Below, piece by piece: positions 8,831-17,698 of a stretch of 62,448 nucleotides of DNA. The stretch is from Deltaproteobacteria bacterium (GTDB lineage: Bacteria; Myxococcota_A; UBA796; SXON01). The notes beneath the pieces were generated by a model that ran no database searches, was not told the origin of the DNA, and was given only the letters and a program-made list of their open reading frames with translations. The stretch's first letter is position 1. Each line of letters opens with the position of its first letter. A program made the position numbers and the translations under genes. The stretch is taken from contig CANKOI010000010.1 in assembly GCA_947484175.1 (NCBI GenBank), forward strand, positions 1 through 62,448. The letters are read 5' to 3'.

Positions 8831-10390
8831 ATGGCCGTTCTCCGTCCCTCTCGTCGCCACGTGCTCCGCGCCGCCCTCGCCTTGGCTGGCGCCTCCTTGC
8901 TGCCTTCTGCGGCGCGGGCGTCGCCGCGGTATCGTTTCACCGGCTACCCGTTCACCCTTGGCGTGGCCTCCGGCTACCCCGCCGCCACGGCCGTCACGCT
9001 GTGGACGCGGCTCGCTCCTTCTCCGCTCGAGGCCGCGGGTGGCATGCTGCCGGAGAGCATCGCGGTGGACTTCGAGGTGGCGGAGGATGAGGCGTTCGGG
9101 CGCGTGGTGGCGTCGGGTACGCGCCTGGCCATCCCGGAGCGCGGCCATGCGGTGCATGTCGATGTGGAGGGCTTGGCACCCGGGCGTTGGTACTTCTACC
9201 GGTTCCGTGCGGGGGACGAGGTGAGCCCCGTGGGGCGCACGCGCACCGCCGAGGTGGTCGGGACCGCCGTGCAGCGCTTGCGCGTCGGGGTCGGCTCCTG
9301 TCAGCACTACGAGCAGGGCTACTACGCAGCCCACCGCCACCTTGCCGGGGAGAACCTCGACCTGATGCTCTTTTTGGGCGACTACATCTACGAGGCTACG
9401 TGGGGGAACGCGTTGGTGCGGCGGTACGCCGGGGGCGAGGCGCGGACCCTCGGCGATTACCGGGTTCGGTACGCGCAGCATCGCGGCGATGCCGACCTCC
9501 AGAGGCTTCACGGACAGGTGCCGTGGGCGGTGCTGTGGGACGACCACGAGGTGGACAACGACTGGGCCGGCGATCAAGCCGAGCACCTGGAGCCGCAATT
9601 CCTCGAGCGGAGGACGGCAGCCTTTCAGACCTTCTTCGAGCACATGCCGCTGCCGGCCCGGATGCGCCCGGCCGGCACCGGGATGCGCATCCACGACACG
9701 CTGGTCTTTGGCGATCTCGCTCGCATCCACCTGCTCGACGACCGGCAGTATCGATCGCCGCAAGCGTGCCCCGATCCGGTCAAAGGTGGGGGCTCGACCG
9801 ACGTTGACCCAGCGGCCTGTGCTTCGTTGGCCGACCCCACGAGGACGATGCTGGGAGCCGAACAGGAGCGGTGGTTGGATGCCTCGCTGGCCGCCTCCGG
9901 CCAGCGCTGGAATCTCCTCGCCCAGCAAACGCTCGTGCAGCCGGCGGCCGTGGTCACCGCCACGGGCCAGACCGTCTGGACCGACGCGTGGGACGGCTAC
10001 GCTCCAGCGCGCCAGCGCCTCCTCGACTCCCTGCGCAAACGAAGGGTCGCCAACCCGATCTTCCTGGGCGGCGACATTCATGCCACCGTGGCCGGCGACC
10101 TTCACGCCGACCCCGGCGACGTGCGTACGCCCATCGTGGCCTCGGAGCTGTGCGGGACGTCGATCTCCTCCCAAGGGAACTCGGTTTTGGACCCCGCCGC
10201 GCTCAGCGCAAACCACCCCCACGTGCGGTACGCCAACACCAAGCAGCGCGGCTACCTCGTGGTGGAGCTGACACCAAGCGGAATGCATGCACAGCTGCGC
10301 GCGGTGGACGAGAAGCGTCGAGACAGCGAGGTGACGACCCCCGCTGCGTTCACCGTCGTCGCGGGGAGGCCCGGGCTGCAGGTGGGGTGA
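8831..10390 (+). CDS. phoD: PhoD-like alkaline phosphatase D, Tat-exported
   Basis: The 519-residue protein starts MAVLRPSRRHVLRAALALAG, a twin-arginine signal. The ATG at 8831 follows CAGGAGC; the longer open frame upstream runs into the methyltransferase gene and is not used. After an N-terminal beta domain (FTLGVASGYP, VTLWTRLAP), the metallophosphatase core shows VGSCQHYEQGYY, MLFLGDYIYE, WDDHEVDNDW and LGGDIHATVAGDL. These are the Fe/Ca-ligand motifs of PhoD. The enzyme cleaves phosphate mono- and diesters outside the cytoplasm and is commonly used in phosphate scavenging. No Pho box could be recognised, and the gene stands alone between the methyltransferase and a short intergenic region. 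Confidence 0.92.
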   Translation: MAVLRPSRRHVLRAALALAGASLLPSAARASPRYRFTGYPFTLGVASGYPAATAVTLWTRLAPSPLEAAGGMLPESIAVDFEVAEDEAFGRVVASGTRLAIPERGHAVHVDVEGLAPGRWYFYRFRAGDEVSPVGRTRTAEVVGTAVQRLRVGVGSCQHYEQGYYAAHRHLAGENLDLMLFLGDYIYEATWGNALVRRYAGGEARTLGDYRVRYAQHRGDADLQRLHGQVPWAVLWDDHEVDNDWAGDQAEHLEPQFLERRTAAFQTFFEHMPLPARMRPAGTGMRIHDTLVFGDLARIHLLDDRQYRSPQACPDPVKGGGSTDVDPAACASLADPTRTMLGAEQERWLDASLAASGQRWNLLAQQTLVQPAAVVTATGQTVWTDAWDGYAPARQRLLDSLRKRRVANPIFLGGDIHATVAGDLHADPGDVRTPIVASELCGTSISSQGNSVLDPAALSANHPHVRYANTKQRGYLVVELTPSGMHAQLRAVDEKRRDSEVTTPAAFTVVAGRPGLQVG

Positions 10391-10513
10391 CCGCTGGAGG
10401 CGGCGATCCGACTTTCTATAAAGAGTAGATCGTGCCGCGCACGGGTAGATCGCCGAGCTGCCGCCGTCGCCACTCGCGGGCCCTTTCGGAGAACTCGCGG
10501 CGTTTCATGCGGG

Positions 10514-10529
10514 TGGCACGCGGCGTGCT
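10514..10529 (+). promoter_or_regulatory. sigma-54-like -24/-12 element (weak)
   Basis: TGGCACGCGGCGTGCT has the -24 TGGCAC and a -12 GC with exactly 10 bp between the GG and GC doublets. The consensus TT before the -12 GC is GT here. It ends 28 bp before the ATG of the LysM-like gene at 10558, a suitable distance. It could also be chance in GC-rich DNA. Confidence 0.35.
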
Positions 10530-10537
10530 TTCCTGTC

Positions 10538-10558
10538 TGGCACACTCCCGGTGTGCCA
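10538..10558. promoter_or_regulatory. perfect 8-bp inverted repeat touching the start codon
   Basis: TGGCACAC and GTGTGCCA are separated by 5 nt (TCCCG), and the last base of the right arm is the A of the ATG at 10558. No Shine-Dalgarno is visible there. The repeat could be an operator for a dimeric repressor or, in RNA, a hairpin shielding the start of the small gene. Confidence 0.5.
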
Positions 10559-10875
10559 TGAACGTCGTCTTCCTCCTCTCCCTTGCGCTCGCCTCCGAGC
10601 CCTTGCCCGCCCTCCCCCAACCCGTGCCGCCCTCCGCCTTCGACCGCTGGTCGTCGCGGAGCCCGGTGCTGTGGATGGGTGAGCACCGCATGGAGGCCGG
10701 TGAGACCGCGTGGGGATTGAGTCAGGCGCTGGGCGTGCCGCTGCCCGTGCTTCGCGAGCTCAGCACCCTCGATCTCGACCATCTGCAGGTGGGCGACTGG
10801 GTGGCCTTTCCGGTGACCGAGGCGAACGAGGATGAGGCGATGGCCTGGCAGACTCAGGAGGACTGTGGGTGCTAA
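10558..10875 (+). CDS. small secreted LysM-like protein
   Basis: The protein has 105 residues. An N-terminal signal (MNVVFLLSLALASEPLP) is followed by a Pro-rich linker. Then comes a segment HRMEAGETAWGLSQALGVPL with LSTLDLDHLQVGDWVAFP, which has the shape of a LysM module (GET-W-ISQ-VP---L---N-L-----L--G--L--P). LysM domains bind peptidoglycan or chitin-type glycans, so a periplasmic wall-binding role is inferred. The tail ends in CGC. The open frame extends upstream to 10432, but only the ATG at 10558 gives a proper signal peptide. An inverted repeat overlaps the start. The class III aminotransferase follows 39 bp downstream on the same strand. Confidence 0.65.
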   Translation: MNVVFLLSLALASEPLPALPQPVPPSAFDRWSSRSPVLWMGEHRMEAGETAWGLSQALGVPLPVLRELSTLDLDHLQVGDWVAFPVTEANEDEAMAWQTQEDCGC

Positions 10876-10914
10876 CGAGGGGGCCGCGGTGGGAGGCCCG
10901 ACCGCGATAGCAGC

Positions 10915-12273
10915 ATGGTCATGGCCAGCATCTCCCTCAAGACCGAAATCCCCGGCCCTCTCAGCCGCGCCCTCGTCGCGAGGCGCGAGGCGGCCACCCC
11001 GCAGGGTGCCGCCAAGCTCACGCCCCTCGCCATCGTTCGTGCGCATGGCGCCACGATGACCGACGCCGACGGCAACACCTTCCTCGACTTCGCCGGCGGC
11101 ATCGGCATGCTTGCGGTGGGGCACACCCCCGACAACGTGGTGGAAGCGCTGCGCGAGCAGGCCAGCGAGCTGATCCACATGTGCGGCATTGTGGCCTCGC
11201 ACGACGCCCCCGTCGCGCTTGCCGAACGGCTGAACGCGGCGGCGCCGGGTTCGGAGCCCAAGCGTACGCTGCTGATGAACAGCGGCGCCGAGGCCGTAGA
11301 GGCCGCTGTACACATCTGCCGCAGCCACACACGGCGGCAGGGCGTGGTGGTGTTCGATGGCGCCTACCACGGGCGCTCGAACCTCACGCTGGCCATGACG
11401 TCCAAGTTCAACCTCTTCAAACGAGGGTTCGGCCCCTTCGCACCCGAGGTGTACCGCTTCGGTTTCCCCAACGTGTACCGTCGTCCCGGGGGCATGACCG
11501 AGGCGGGGTTCGTGGATTGGCACATCGAGCTCTTGGGCCACAACTTCACGGCGGTGGTCGATCCGGCGCACGTCGCGGCCGTGGTGGTGGAGCCCGTGCA
11601 GGGGGAAGGCGGGTTCATTCCGGCGCCAGCGCGCTGGTTGCGCGCGTTGCGCGACCTGTGTACTCAGCACGGAATCCTGCTGGTCGCCGACGAGGTGCAG
11701 TGCGGGATGGGGCGCACGGGCCGCCTCTGGGCATGTGAGCACTCCGGGGTGGTGCCGGATCTGCTCACGACGGCCAAATCCCTCGGCGCTGGACTGCCCA
11801 TCTCGGCGGTGGTCGGCCGGGCTGACGTGATGAACGCCCCGCACCCCGGGGGTCTCGGCGGCACGTATTCGGGCAGCCCCTTGGCCTGTGTGGCCGCGCT
11901 CGCCGTGCTCGACACGCTCGCCACGCCAAGCTTCCTACGCCGGGCCACCGAGCTGGGCGACCGGATGCGCGTGCGGCTCGTGGCCCTCCAGGCGGCGCTG
12001 CCGAACCTCGTGGGCGATGTGCGCGGGCTCGGCCCGATGCTCGCGATCGAGCTCGTGAAGAGCGCGGCCGGCAGGGAGCCGTGGATGGAGGCAACGGCCG
12101 CGGTGAACGCCGCCACTCTGCAACGGGGCCTAGTCACGATCCGCGCCGGCCTGCACAGCAACTGCGTGCGCCTCCTGCCTCCGCTTACGCTGAGCGATGC
12201 GGAAGTCGACGAAGGCATGGATGTGCTCCATCAGGCCACGCTCGAAGTAGCCGCGAAGATGGGCGCGGCATGA
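10915..12273 (+). CDS. gabT: class III PLP aminotransferase, 4-aminobutyrate aminotransferase-like
   Basis: The 452-residue protein is typical in length for GABA/ornithine aminotransferases. It has LDFAGGIGMLAVGH, MNSGAEAVEAA (cofactor phosphate site), DGAYHGRSNL, VVEPVQGEGGF, LVADEVQCGMGRTG (Asp259 holds the pyridine ring) and TTAKSLGAGLP (Lys288, Schiff-base lysine), then GGTYSGSPLAC. It transfers the amino group of an omega-amino acid, probably 4-aminobutyrate or a relative, to 2-oxoglutarate. Substrate cannot be fixed from motifs, so the symbol is tentative. It overlaps the next gene by 4 bp (ATGA), linking it with an acyltransferase of the C45 type. Confidence 0.85.
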   Translation: MVMASISLKTEIPGPLSRALVARREAATPQGAAKLTPLAIVRAHGATMTDADGNTFLDFAGGIGMLAVGHTPDNVVEALREQASELIHMCGIVASHDAPVALAERLNAAAPGSEPKRTLLMNSGAEAVEAAVHICRSHTRRQGVVVFDGAYHGRSNLTLAMTSKFNLFKRGFGPFAPEVYRFGFPNVYRRPGGMTEAGFVDWHIELLGHNFTAVVDPAHVAAVVVEPVQGEGGFIPAPARWLRALRDLCTQHGILLVADEVQCGMGRTGRLWACEHSGVVPDLLTTAKSLGAGLPISAVVGRADVMNAPHPGGLGGTYSGSPLACVAALAVLDTLATPSFLRRATELGDRMRVRLVALQAALPNLVGDVRGLGPMLAIELVKSAAGREPWMEATAAVNAATLQRGLVTIRAGLHSNCVRLLPPLTLSDAEVDEGMDVLHQATLEVAAKMGAA

Positions 12274-13343
12274 AGCCGTTGCGGGTGTTGCGGCTGGAGG
12301 GCAACGCCATCCGGCGCGGTCACGCCCACGGCGAAGCGTACGCCGAGGCGATCCGTGCCTACGCCGAGGAGCGCATCCACCTTGCCGCCAACGGAACGTG
12401 GGCCGGGCGCCCCGTCACCCCCGACGACGTGCTGGCCCTCGCGCGGGCCATGCTCCCCGCCCACGAAGCCTACGACGCCGACCTCTACGCGGAGTTGCTT
12501 GCGTTGGCGGAGGCCGCGGGCGTGAGCCCGGAGGCCGCTCTGGTGGCGGGTGGGTTCACCGATGTGGTCGATGCCGTGCGCAACGCGGGAGGGGACGCTC
12601 CGGAGGAGGATGATTGCACCGCCGTGCTGGTGCCCCCCTCCCGCGCCGGCGGCCTCGGGGGCCTGTTCGCCCAGACGTGGGACATGCACGACTCCGCCAC
12701 CCCCCACGTAGTCCTGCTCGACGTGCGGCCGGTCGATGCACCCCGCGCTCTCGTATTCTCCACGCTCGGCTGCCTCGGACAGATCGGCCTGAACGAGGCC
12801 GGCATCACGGTCGGCATCAACAATCTGGTGTGCACGGACGGCCGCCCCGGGGTCACGTGGAACTTCGCGGTGAGGCGCGCCCTGGCCGCGACCACCTTCG
12901 AGGGAGCCGTGAAGGCGATTCGAGACGCCGAGTTGGCCGGCGGACACAACTACATGGTGATGGATGCCGCAGGCCGCGGCCTGAACCTAGAGTGTACCGG
13001 GCGAATGCGCGTGGAGACCGTGCTCTCCGAAGTCCCGATCGTGCACACCAACCACTGTGTCCACGACGAGACTCGCCCGTGGGAGGCCAAACGAGACGCG
13101 GGACTTCTCGCCTCGTCGCACCAGCGGCTGGCCACCGCGCAGGAGGCCCTCGCGGCCGGAGAGGTGGGCGTGCAACGCCTGCAGCAGCTCATGGCTGAGC
13201 CCACGTGTATCTGTCGGCACGGCGAACCCCCCGGACACATCGAGACCAGCGGCGCGATCGTCGTACAACCGCGCACGCGCACGCTTTGGGCCACGTGGGG
13301 GCCGCCGGACCAGAACCCGTGGGAGCGGTTCCGCTGCGAGTGA
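12270..13343 (+). CDS. C45 family (acyl-CoA:6-APA acyltransferase-like) Ntn hydrolase
   Basis: The 357-residue protein matches the penicillin-N acyltransferase/C45 layout. An N-terminal propeptide (RGHAHGEAYAEAI) is followed by an internal nucleophile Cys116 in EEDDCTAVLV that would become N-terminal after self-cleavage. The mature part has FAQTWDMH, GQIGLNEAGITVGINNL, HNYMVMDAAGRGLNLE, TNHCVHD and a C-terminal HIETSGAIVVQP. Family members hydrolyse or form amide bonds with acyl groups; bacterial substrates are mostly unknown. The ATG overlaps the aminotransferase stop, so the two probably act on the same amino or amide compound. That link is inference. Confidence 0.82.
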   Translation: MKPLRVLRLEGNAIRRGHAHGEAYAEAIRAYAEERIHLAANGTWAGRPVTPDDVLALARAMLPAHEAYDADLYAELLALAEAAGVSPEAALVAGGFTDVVDAVRNAGGDAPEEDDCTAVLVPPSRAGGLGGLFAQTWDMHDSATPHVVLLDVRPVDAPRALVFSTLGCLGQIGLNEAGITVGINNLVCTDGRPGVTWNFAVRRALAATTFEGAVKAIRDAELAGGHNYMVMDAAGRGLNLECTGRMRVETVLSEVPIVHTNHCVHDETRPWEAKRDAGLLASSHQRLATAQEALAAGEVGVQRLQQLMAEPTCICRHGEPPGHIETSGAIVVQPRTRTLWATWGPPDQNPWERFRCE

Positions 13344-13370
13344 AGCGGGCGCTGAGGACGCCGGCTGCCT

Positions 13371-13691
13371 TCAGTGTCCGGACGTCATCCGCAAGCGCTG
13401 GAAGACTTCCCGATTCTGTTGGACCGTCGCCCCGTGAATCAAAAAGAGGTCAATGAACCCCCAAAGCCCGCAGGTGAACCAGTTCAGAAACAGCATGGCC
13501 ACCCCCAGCCCCACGTGGCCCGCGTACATCCGTCCCACGCCGGCAACCCCGAGGAGGAGGAGAAAGGAAAGGGCCAGAGCCGTACCGGGGTCTTTGCGTT
13601 GCGAAAGGTAGGACATCTGCATGGTGGCTCGATGCTCTTGGGGAAGAGACTGAATCCACTGAATCATTTCGTACTCGACGATGTCGGCCAT
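13371..13691 (-). CDS. TM2 domain membrane protein
   Basis: This 106-residue protein has an N-terminal soluble segment of about 35 residues and then two predicted membrane helices. They are separated by the short polar turn GRMYAGHVGLG, with NWFTCGLWGFIDLFLI in the second helix. This is the TM2 pattern (DxxxGxHRFYxG-like turn, W-x-D-x-F/L). A polar tail follows. Function of bacterial TM2 proteins is poorly known. It lies 52 bp downstream of the sensor kinase on the same strand and may be co-transcribed. It is convergent with the C45 gene, 27 bp away. Confidence 0.85.
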   Translation of the reverse strand: MADIVEYEMIQWIQSLPQEHRATMQMSYLSQRKDPGTALALSFLLLLGVAGVGRMYAGHVGLGVAMLFLNWFTCGLWGFIDLFLIHGATVQQNREVFQRLRMTSGH

Positions 13692-13743
13692 GGCGCCCCT
13701 GGGCTGGTGGCGAAGTAACCCGTGGAAAGCCGCCCGCCGCCGC

Positions 13744-14814
13744 TCAATCCCGCGGGAGCGTCATCACGAACACGGCCCCGCCGCCCGCGCGGTTCTCCGC
13801 CAGCAGGGTGCCCCCGTGGTCCGCGACGATGCCGTGGGCCACTGCGAGGCCGAGGCCGGTGCCGTGCCCCAAGGGTTTGGTGGTGAAGAAGGGCTCGAAG
13901 AGGTGGGGGAGCACGTTGGCGGGGATGCCCGCGCCGCGGTCGAGGACGCCCAGTCGGTTTCCTTGCACCACGACCTCCACGACGGCGCCGGCAACGGACG
14001 CCTGCACGGCGTTGCGCACGAGGTTGTAGACCACCTGCTCCAGGGCGGCGCCATCGGCGGTCACCTCCTCGCCTGCGCCCTCGAGCTGCACGGTCACGCC
14101 GCGCGCTGCCGCCTCGGGCCGCGCAAGCCCGGCGGCGCTCGCGGCTACCTCGGCGAGGTCAACACCCGCTCGTTCCCCGCGGTTGGGCCGGCCGAGCCGC
14201 AAGAGCGCGCCGGTGATGTCGCGGATGCGCTCAGCCTGGCGCATGATCACACGAAGGTCTTCCACGGCTTCGGGCGGCAAGGAGCTGGCGTCGTCCAAGA
14301 GAAGGGCGGCACGGCCCAGGATCACGCCGGCGGGGTTGTTCACCTCGTGGGCCACGCCGGCGGCGAGGCGCCCCACGCTCGCCAAGCGCTCGCGCTCGAG
14401 CAGTGCCCGCTGCGCTTCGGCAAGTGCGCCCGAGCGCTCCACCACCCTCGCCTCCAGCTCTGCGTTCGCCTGTCGCAGGGCTTCTCGTTCGGCCACCACG
14501 CGCTCCCGCAGGTGCTCCAACGCTTCGCCCAACTCCCGCGGCTCGTCGAATCCGGTAGGGATGAACGGCTCGCGGTAGTCCTGGGCCACCATCCGGCGGG
14601 CCTGCCCCGAGAGGCGCACCAGCGGCCTGATCACCAGTCCGTCAAGCACGATGGCCCCGACCATCGCCATGCCGAGGGCGAGGGCCACGAAGACCAGCAC
14701 CCGGGCCCGGTCGAGCGAGGAGCCGGTCGTGAGGGAGAAGTCGAACAACATCGCGCCCACCACGCCCAGCATCAGCAGGACACTCAGCTTCAGCGCAAGT
14801 CCCGGTCGGCGCAT
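13744..14814 (-). CDS. membrane sensor histidine kinase
   Basis: The 356-residue protein has two N-terminal membrane helices (about 8-25 and 39-60) with hardly any periplasmic loop. A HAMP-like/coiled-coil region (about 62-140) follows. The dimerisation domain carries His156 in GVAHEVNNPAG. The ATPase domain shows the N box NLVRNAVQAS, G1 VLDRGAGIP, F PFFTTKPLG and G2 HGTGLGLAV. This is the NtrB/PAS-less HPK4 style. No response regulator is adjacent, so its partner is elsewhere. The ligand sensed is probably intramembrane or cytoplasmic because the periplasmic loop is minimal. It is transcribed divergently from the GT-C gene with about 50 bp between starts. Confidence 0.92.
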   Translation of the reverse strand: MRRPGLALKLSVLLMLGVVGAMLFDFSLTTGSSLDRARVLVFVALALGMAMVGAIVLDGLVIRPLVRLSGQARRMVAQDYREPFIPTGFDEPRELGEALEHLRERVVAEREALRQANAELEARVVERSGALAEAQRALLERERLASVGRLAAGVAHEVNNPAGVILGRAALLLDDASSLPPEAVEDLRVIMRQAERIRDITGALLRLGRPNRGERAGVDLAEVAASAAGLARPEAAARGVTVQLEGAGEEVTADGAALEQVVYNLVRNAVQASVAGAVVEVVVQGNRLGVLDRGAGIPANVLPHLFEPFFTTKPLGHGTGLGLAVAHGIVADHGGTLLAENRAGGGAVFVMTLPRD

Positions 14815-14866
14815 GCGGGGGGCTTAAGGCTTGCTCAGCCGGGGCGCGAAGCGGTACCCTCGCGGC

Positions 14867-16588
14867 GTGTCGATCGAGCCACAGCCATGGGAATGGGTCG
14901 CGCTCGCCGGTGCCGTGCTCGGAGCGGGGATTGAGCGCTTCACGCGTGCGGCACGGGCGCCGATGGTGGAGCGGCTGTCCAAGGCCACGCCGGCGCGCGT
15001 ACCGCTGCTGTTCCGCCGCTTCGCGCTCGACGCGGCCTTGCTCGCCCTCGTCTTGCTCACCTCCCTGCCGGTCTTACGTTCGTTGTGGTCGCGGCTCGGG
15101 CCCTTCGGTTCGCCCATGGGGCCCGACGCCGATGAGAACTTCCTCGCCGCGATCGCGCTTGAGCGAGGGCTGCCTGCGGTCTACGCGAGTGATCGGTACC
15201 CCGCCTTCGCGTGGCTGGTCGCGCTCGTGGCTTCCGGCCCGCTCGACGTCCATCCTGCGGCGGTCCGCCTCAGCGCCGGCTTCGCGCTGGCCGCGGGGGT
15301 GGCGGCGTACGTGCTCGGACGTCAGTTGGGTGGGCCCGCAGTCGGTGCCGTTGCCAGCGCACTCACGCTCCGCCTGCCGGGGATCGTGGACGTGAGTCGG
15401 CAGTTCACCCCGTACATGATGGTGGCCTGCCTCGACCTCGTGGCCGTGGCCCTCACGCTCGGGCTGCTGCGCGGCCGGCGGTTGGGTGTGCCCTTGGCCG
15501 TGGTGCTCGCGGTGCTGTGGGCCGCCGACCCCAAGCAGATGCCGGTGGTGCTGGGCTTCGTTGCGGTCGGGGGCTGTGCCTCACTGGCGCACCGGTCGTT
15601 GGTCGGGGTGGTCGGCGCGCTCGCGCTGGTGGCGGCCGTGCCGGTGGCGAACCGGGCGGCAGCTTCGCTGGGGGTGCAGATTTTCTCGGTGGAGGAGATC
15701 GCCGGCCGCGTGGATCTCGGACTCGTGGCGCCGCCCGTGCCGGCGGCGGGTGGCTATCGCCTCGGGGGCGACCTCCGCGCGCTCCCCGCCACGCTCGAGC
15801 GACTGGCGAGCACCCGCCCGCGGTCGTCTCGCGGTTGGCTCCACGAGCGTGTCCGCACCTCGCTCCCGATGGAGTTCCCCCGCACCTCGCTGCTCTGGCT
15901 CCTCCCCGCGGCGCTCGGCTGCTTTTCGCTCCGCGCAGGATGGCGGCGTGCGCTGGTCACTCCGCTGGCCGTGGCACCCTTGGCTCCGTTGTTGGTGGCC
16001 ACGCTCCACCTTCACTTTCAGCATCGGTACTTCGCCGGTCTGGCGGCTCCGTTGCCGGCGCTGGTCGGAGCGGGGATCGCGCTCGTCGGGGGGCCGGGAG
16101 CGGCCATCGGCGCGGGTCTCGTGGCGTTGTGCTGGCCGACGTCGCCGTGGTCGGGCGTGGCGCCCGGCCTGCTGGGCAGACCGCCGGTCAACGCCGAACC
16201 CTGGACGGGCCGGGAGCCCCCCGATTGGGCGCAGGCGCTCAGCCAAGCCGTGGATCGACTGCCCGAGGGCGCCGTGGTCGTGGACTACTCGCAGTCCCGG
16301 CCGTGGACCATGCTCGCCGCGCCCTTCGACTACCACCGGTGCTCGCAGGCGCGCGATGGGTGTCGTTCGGTCGTTGGGGCGGGGGGCAGCCCGCTCGTGG
16401 CCGTGCTGGTGCCGGGAGAGGCGCTGAGCGTCGCGGCGCCGGGTGCATCCTCACTCGCGGGGCAGGTCGACGACGCAGCTACGATCGGCTCCTGCTGGAC
16501 CGTTGCGCTCAATCGACCGGGACCGGGCGCGGCCTACCTGTGGACATGCCCGGAGCCCCCGTCAGCAGGGGTTGGGCGAGGGCCGTAA
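14867..16588 (+). CDS. GT-C fold membrane glycosyltransferase (PMT/ArnT-like)
   Basis: About 573 residues from the GTG at 14867; an in-frame TTG at 14831 is closer to the divergent kinase gene and less likely. About nine to eleven hydrophobic helices are visible. The first long loop holds MGPDADENFLAAIALERG. An acidic DADE after the first helices and the ERGLPAVYASDRYP segment are characteristic of polyprenyl-phosphate-sugar-using GT-C enzymes (PMT/ArnT/GT83-like). The C-terminal 110 residues are soluble (VVVDYSQSRPWTMLAAPFDYHR). Donor and acceptor cannot be predicted. Followed by a short Pro/Ala-rich gene 83 bp downstream. Confidence 0.75.
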   Translation: MSIEPQPWEWVALAGAVLGAGIERFTRAARAPMVERLSKATPARVPLLFRRFALDAALLALVLLTSLPVLRSLWSRLGPFGSPMGPDADENFLAAIALERGLPAVYASDRYPAFAWLVALVASGPLDVHPAAVRLSAGFALAAGVAAYVLGRQLGGPAVGAVASALTLRLPGIVDVSRQFTPYMMVACLDLVAVALTLGLLRGRRLGVPLAVVLAVLWAADPKQMPVVLGFVAVGGCASLAHRSLVGVVGALALVAAVPVANRAAASLGVQIFSVEEIAGRVDLGLVAPPVPAAGGYRLGGDLRALPATLERLASTRPRSSRGWLHERVRTSLPMEFPRTSLLWLLPAALGCFSLRAGWRRALVTPLAVAPLAPLLVATLHLHFQHRYFAGLAAPLPALVGAGIALVGGPGAAIGAGLVALCWPTSPWSGVAPGLLGRPPVNAEPWTGREPPDWAQALSQAVDRLPEGAVVVDYSQSRPWTMLAAPFDYHRCSQARDGCRSVVGAGGSPLVAVLVPGEALSVAAPGASSLAGQVDDAATIGSCWTVALNRPGPGAAYLWTCPEPPSAGVGRGP

Positions 16589-16608
16589 GCCCGGCAACTC
16601 GTCGGGCT
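16588..16608 (+). terminator. possible hairpin after GT-C gene
   Basis: AGCCCG (16588-16593) and CGGGCT (16603-16608) can pair across a 9-nt loop immediately after the TAA stop. There is no T tract, so intrinsic termination is doubtful. Confidence 0.25.
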
Positions 16609-16671
16609 GGCCCCGGCTGGCCCTCGCGGCGCCGTCGTGGCGCGATACGCGGCCGTAGACGGAGACCGCCG

Positions 16672-16983
16672 ATGGGATTGCGTGACCTTGCCAAACGAGC
16701 CATCAACCGGGCCCTGAGCGGCGGCGCGGCTCCTTCGTCGCCGCCGCCTGCGCGGCCAGCCCCTGCGGCCCCTGCGCCGGCCGCCGCCGCGCCCGCTCCC
16801 GCTGCGCCCCCGGCGGCTGTGGCCCCCGCTGTCGCGCCGACCCTCCCCCCCCTCCCCGACGCCAACGCCGAAACCGGCCGCTCCGACAAGCCATGGTTTC
16901 TGCAGAACGCCGACGACGTGGACGGCTGGGACGAAACGAATCCGGGGGCCGAGCCCGGCCAGAAGAACCTCCGCGAGAGGTGA
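16672..16983 (+). CDS. small Pro/Ala-rich hypothetical protein
   Basis: The 103-residue protein has a basic head (MGLRDLAKRAINRALSGG), a central low-complexity Pro/Ala stretch of about 45 residues, and a conserved-looking acidic tail with KPWFLQNADDVDGWDETNPG. GGAGACCG precedes the ATG at suitable distance. There is no signal peptide or membrane helix. The tail looks like a short linear motif displayed on a flexible tether, attached through an amphipathic N-terminus; this is inference. It is the last gene before the ISAs1-type insertion at 17013. Confidence 0.65.
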   Translation: MGLRDLAKRAINRALSGGAAPSSPPPARPAPAAPAPAAAAPAPAAPPAAVAPAVAPTLPPLPDANAETGRSDKPWFLQNADDVDGWDETNPGAEPGQKNLRER

Positions 16984-17121
16984 TCCAAAACGGGGGGCAA
17001 GGCCTGGCCGGCCAGGGGGATCGCAAAGTCCCCCGCGGCCCGCCGTAGGGGGGATCGACACGGCCGCGATCCTGCGATCTTCTGCGGCTGGCGGTCGTAC
17101 CCGCCTTCACCGGAGCGGAGC

Positions 17122-17691
17122 ATGGCTGTGGCCGTCGACATCGAGGATCTCGTGGAGCGCCTTCGGCGGGTGGAGGATCCGCGGGAGGACCTCGGGTTGC
17201 GGCATTCCCTGGTGGCCGTGCTGTTCATCGCGTTGGTGGCCATGGTCAGCGGGGCCGACGACGCCGAGGCGATGCAGGACTACGGCGAGGCCAACGCCGA
17301 GTGGTTCGGTAAGTTCTTGGAGCTTCGCCATGGAATCCCGTCGCAGGACACGTTTCTACGGGTGTTCGCCCTGCTGTCGACCGAAACGGTAGAGCGCCTG
17401 TTCCTGGATTGGGTCCACGGCCTGCGGACAGTGTGGGAAGGCGGCCACGTAGCGTTGGACGGCAAGACCGTGCGCGGGAGCTTCGACGCCGCCTCCGGGG
17501 GCAAGGCGATCCACATGGTGAGCGCGTGGCTCGCATCGGAGGGGCTCGTCCTCGGGCGGGTGAAGGTGGCCGAGAAGGCCAATGAAATCGTGGCGATTCC
17601 GGGGCCTGCCGGAGTCGCAGGGAGCATTCGTTCATCGAACCTCGTTGATCCGTCGGATGCATTACGCGACTCGACGTTCGGGGCTCGGTGA
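17122..17691 (+). pseudogene. ISAs1 family transposase, C-terminally truncated
   Basis: The first ~165 residues are ISAs1-like. They include the associated N-terminal domain (VEDPREDLGLRHSLVAVLF), GIPSQDTFLRVFALL, the first catalytic Asp in VALDGKTVRGS, IHMVSAW and KVAEKANEIVAIP. After AIP the reading frame runs into unrelated repeat DNA and stops at 17691. The second Asp and the Glu of the DDE triad are therefore absent. A full ISAs1 transposase is about 350-400 residues. The junction at about 17602 coincides with where the 4HB gene begins in the related copies A and D. It is not expected to be active. Confidence 0.88.
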
Positions 17692-17698
17692 TCGCCAG

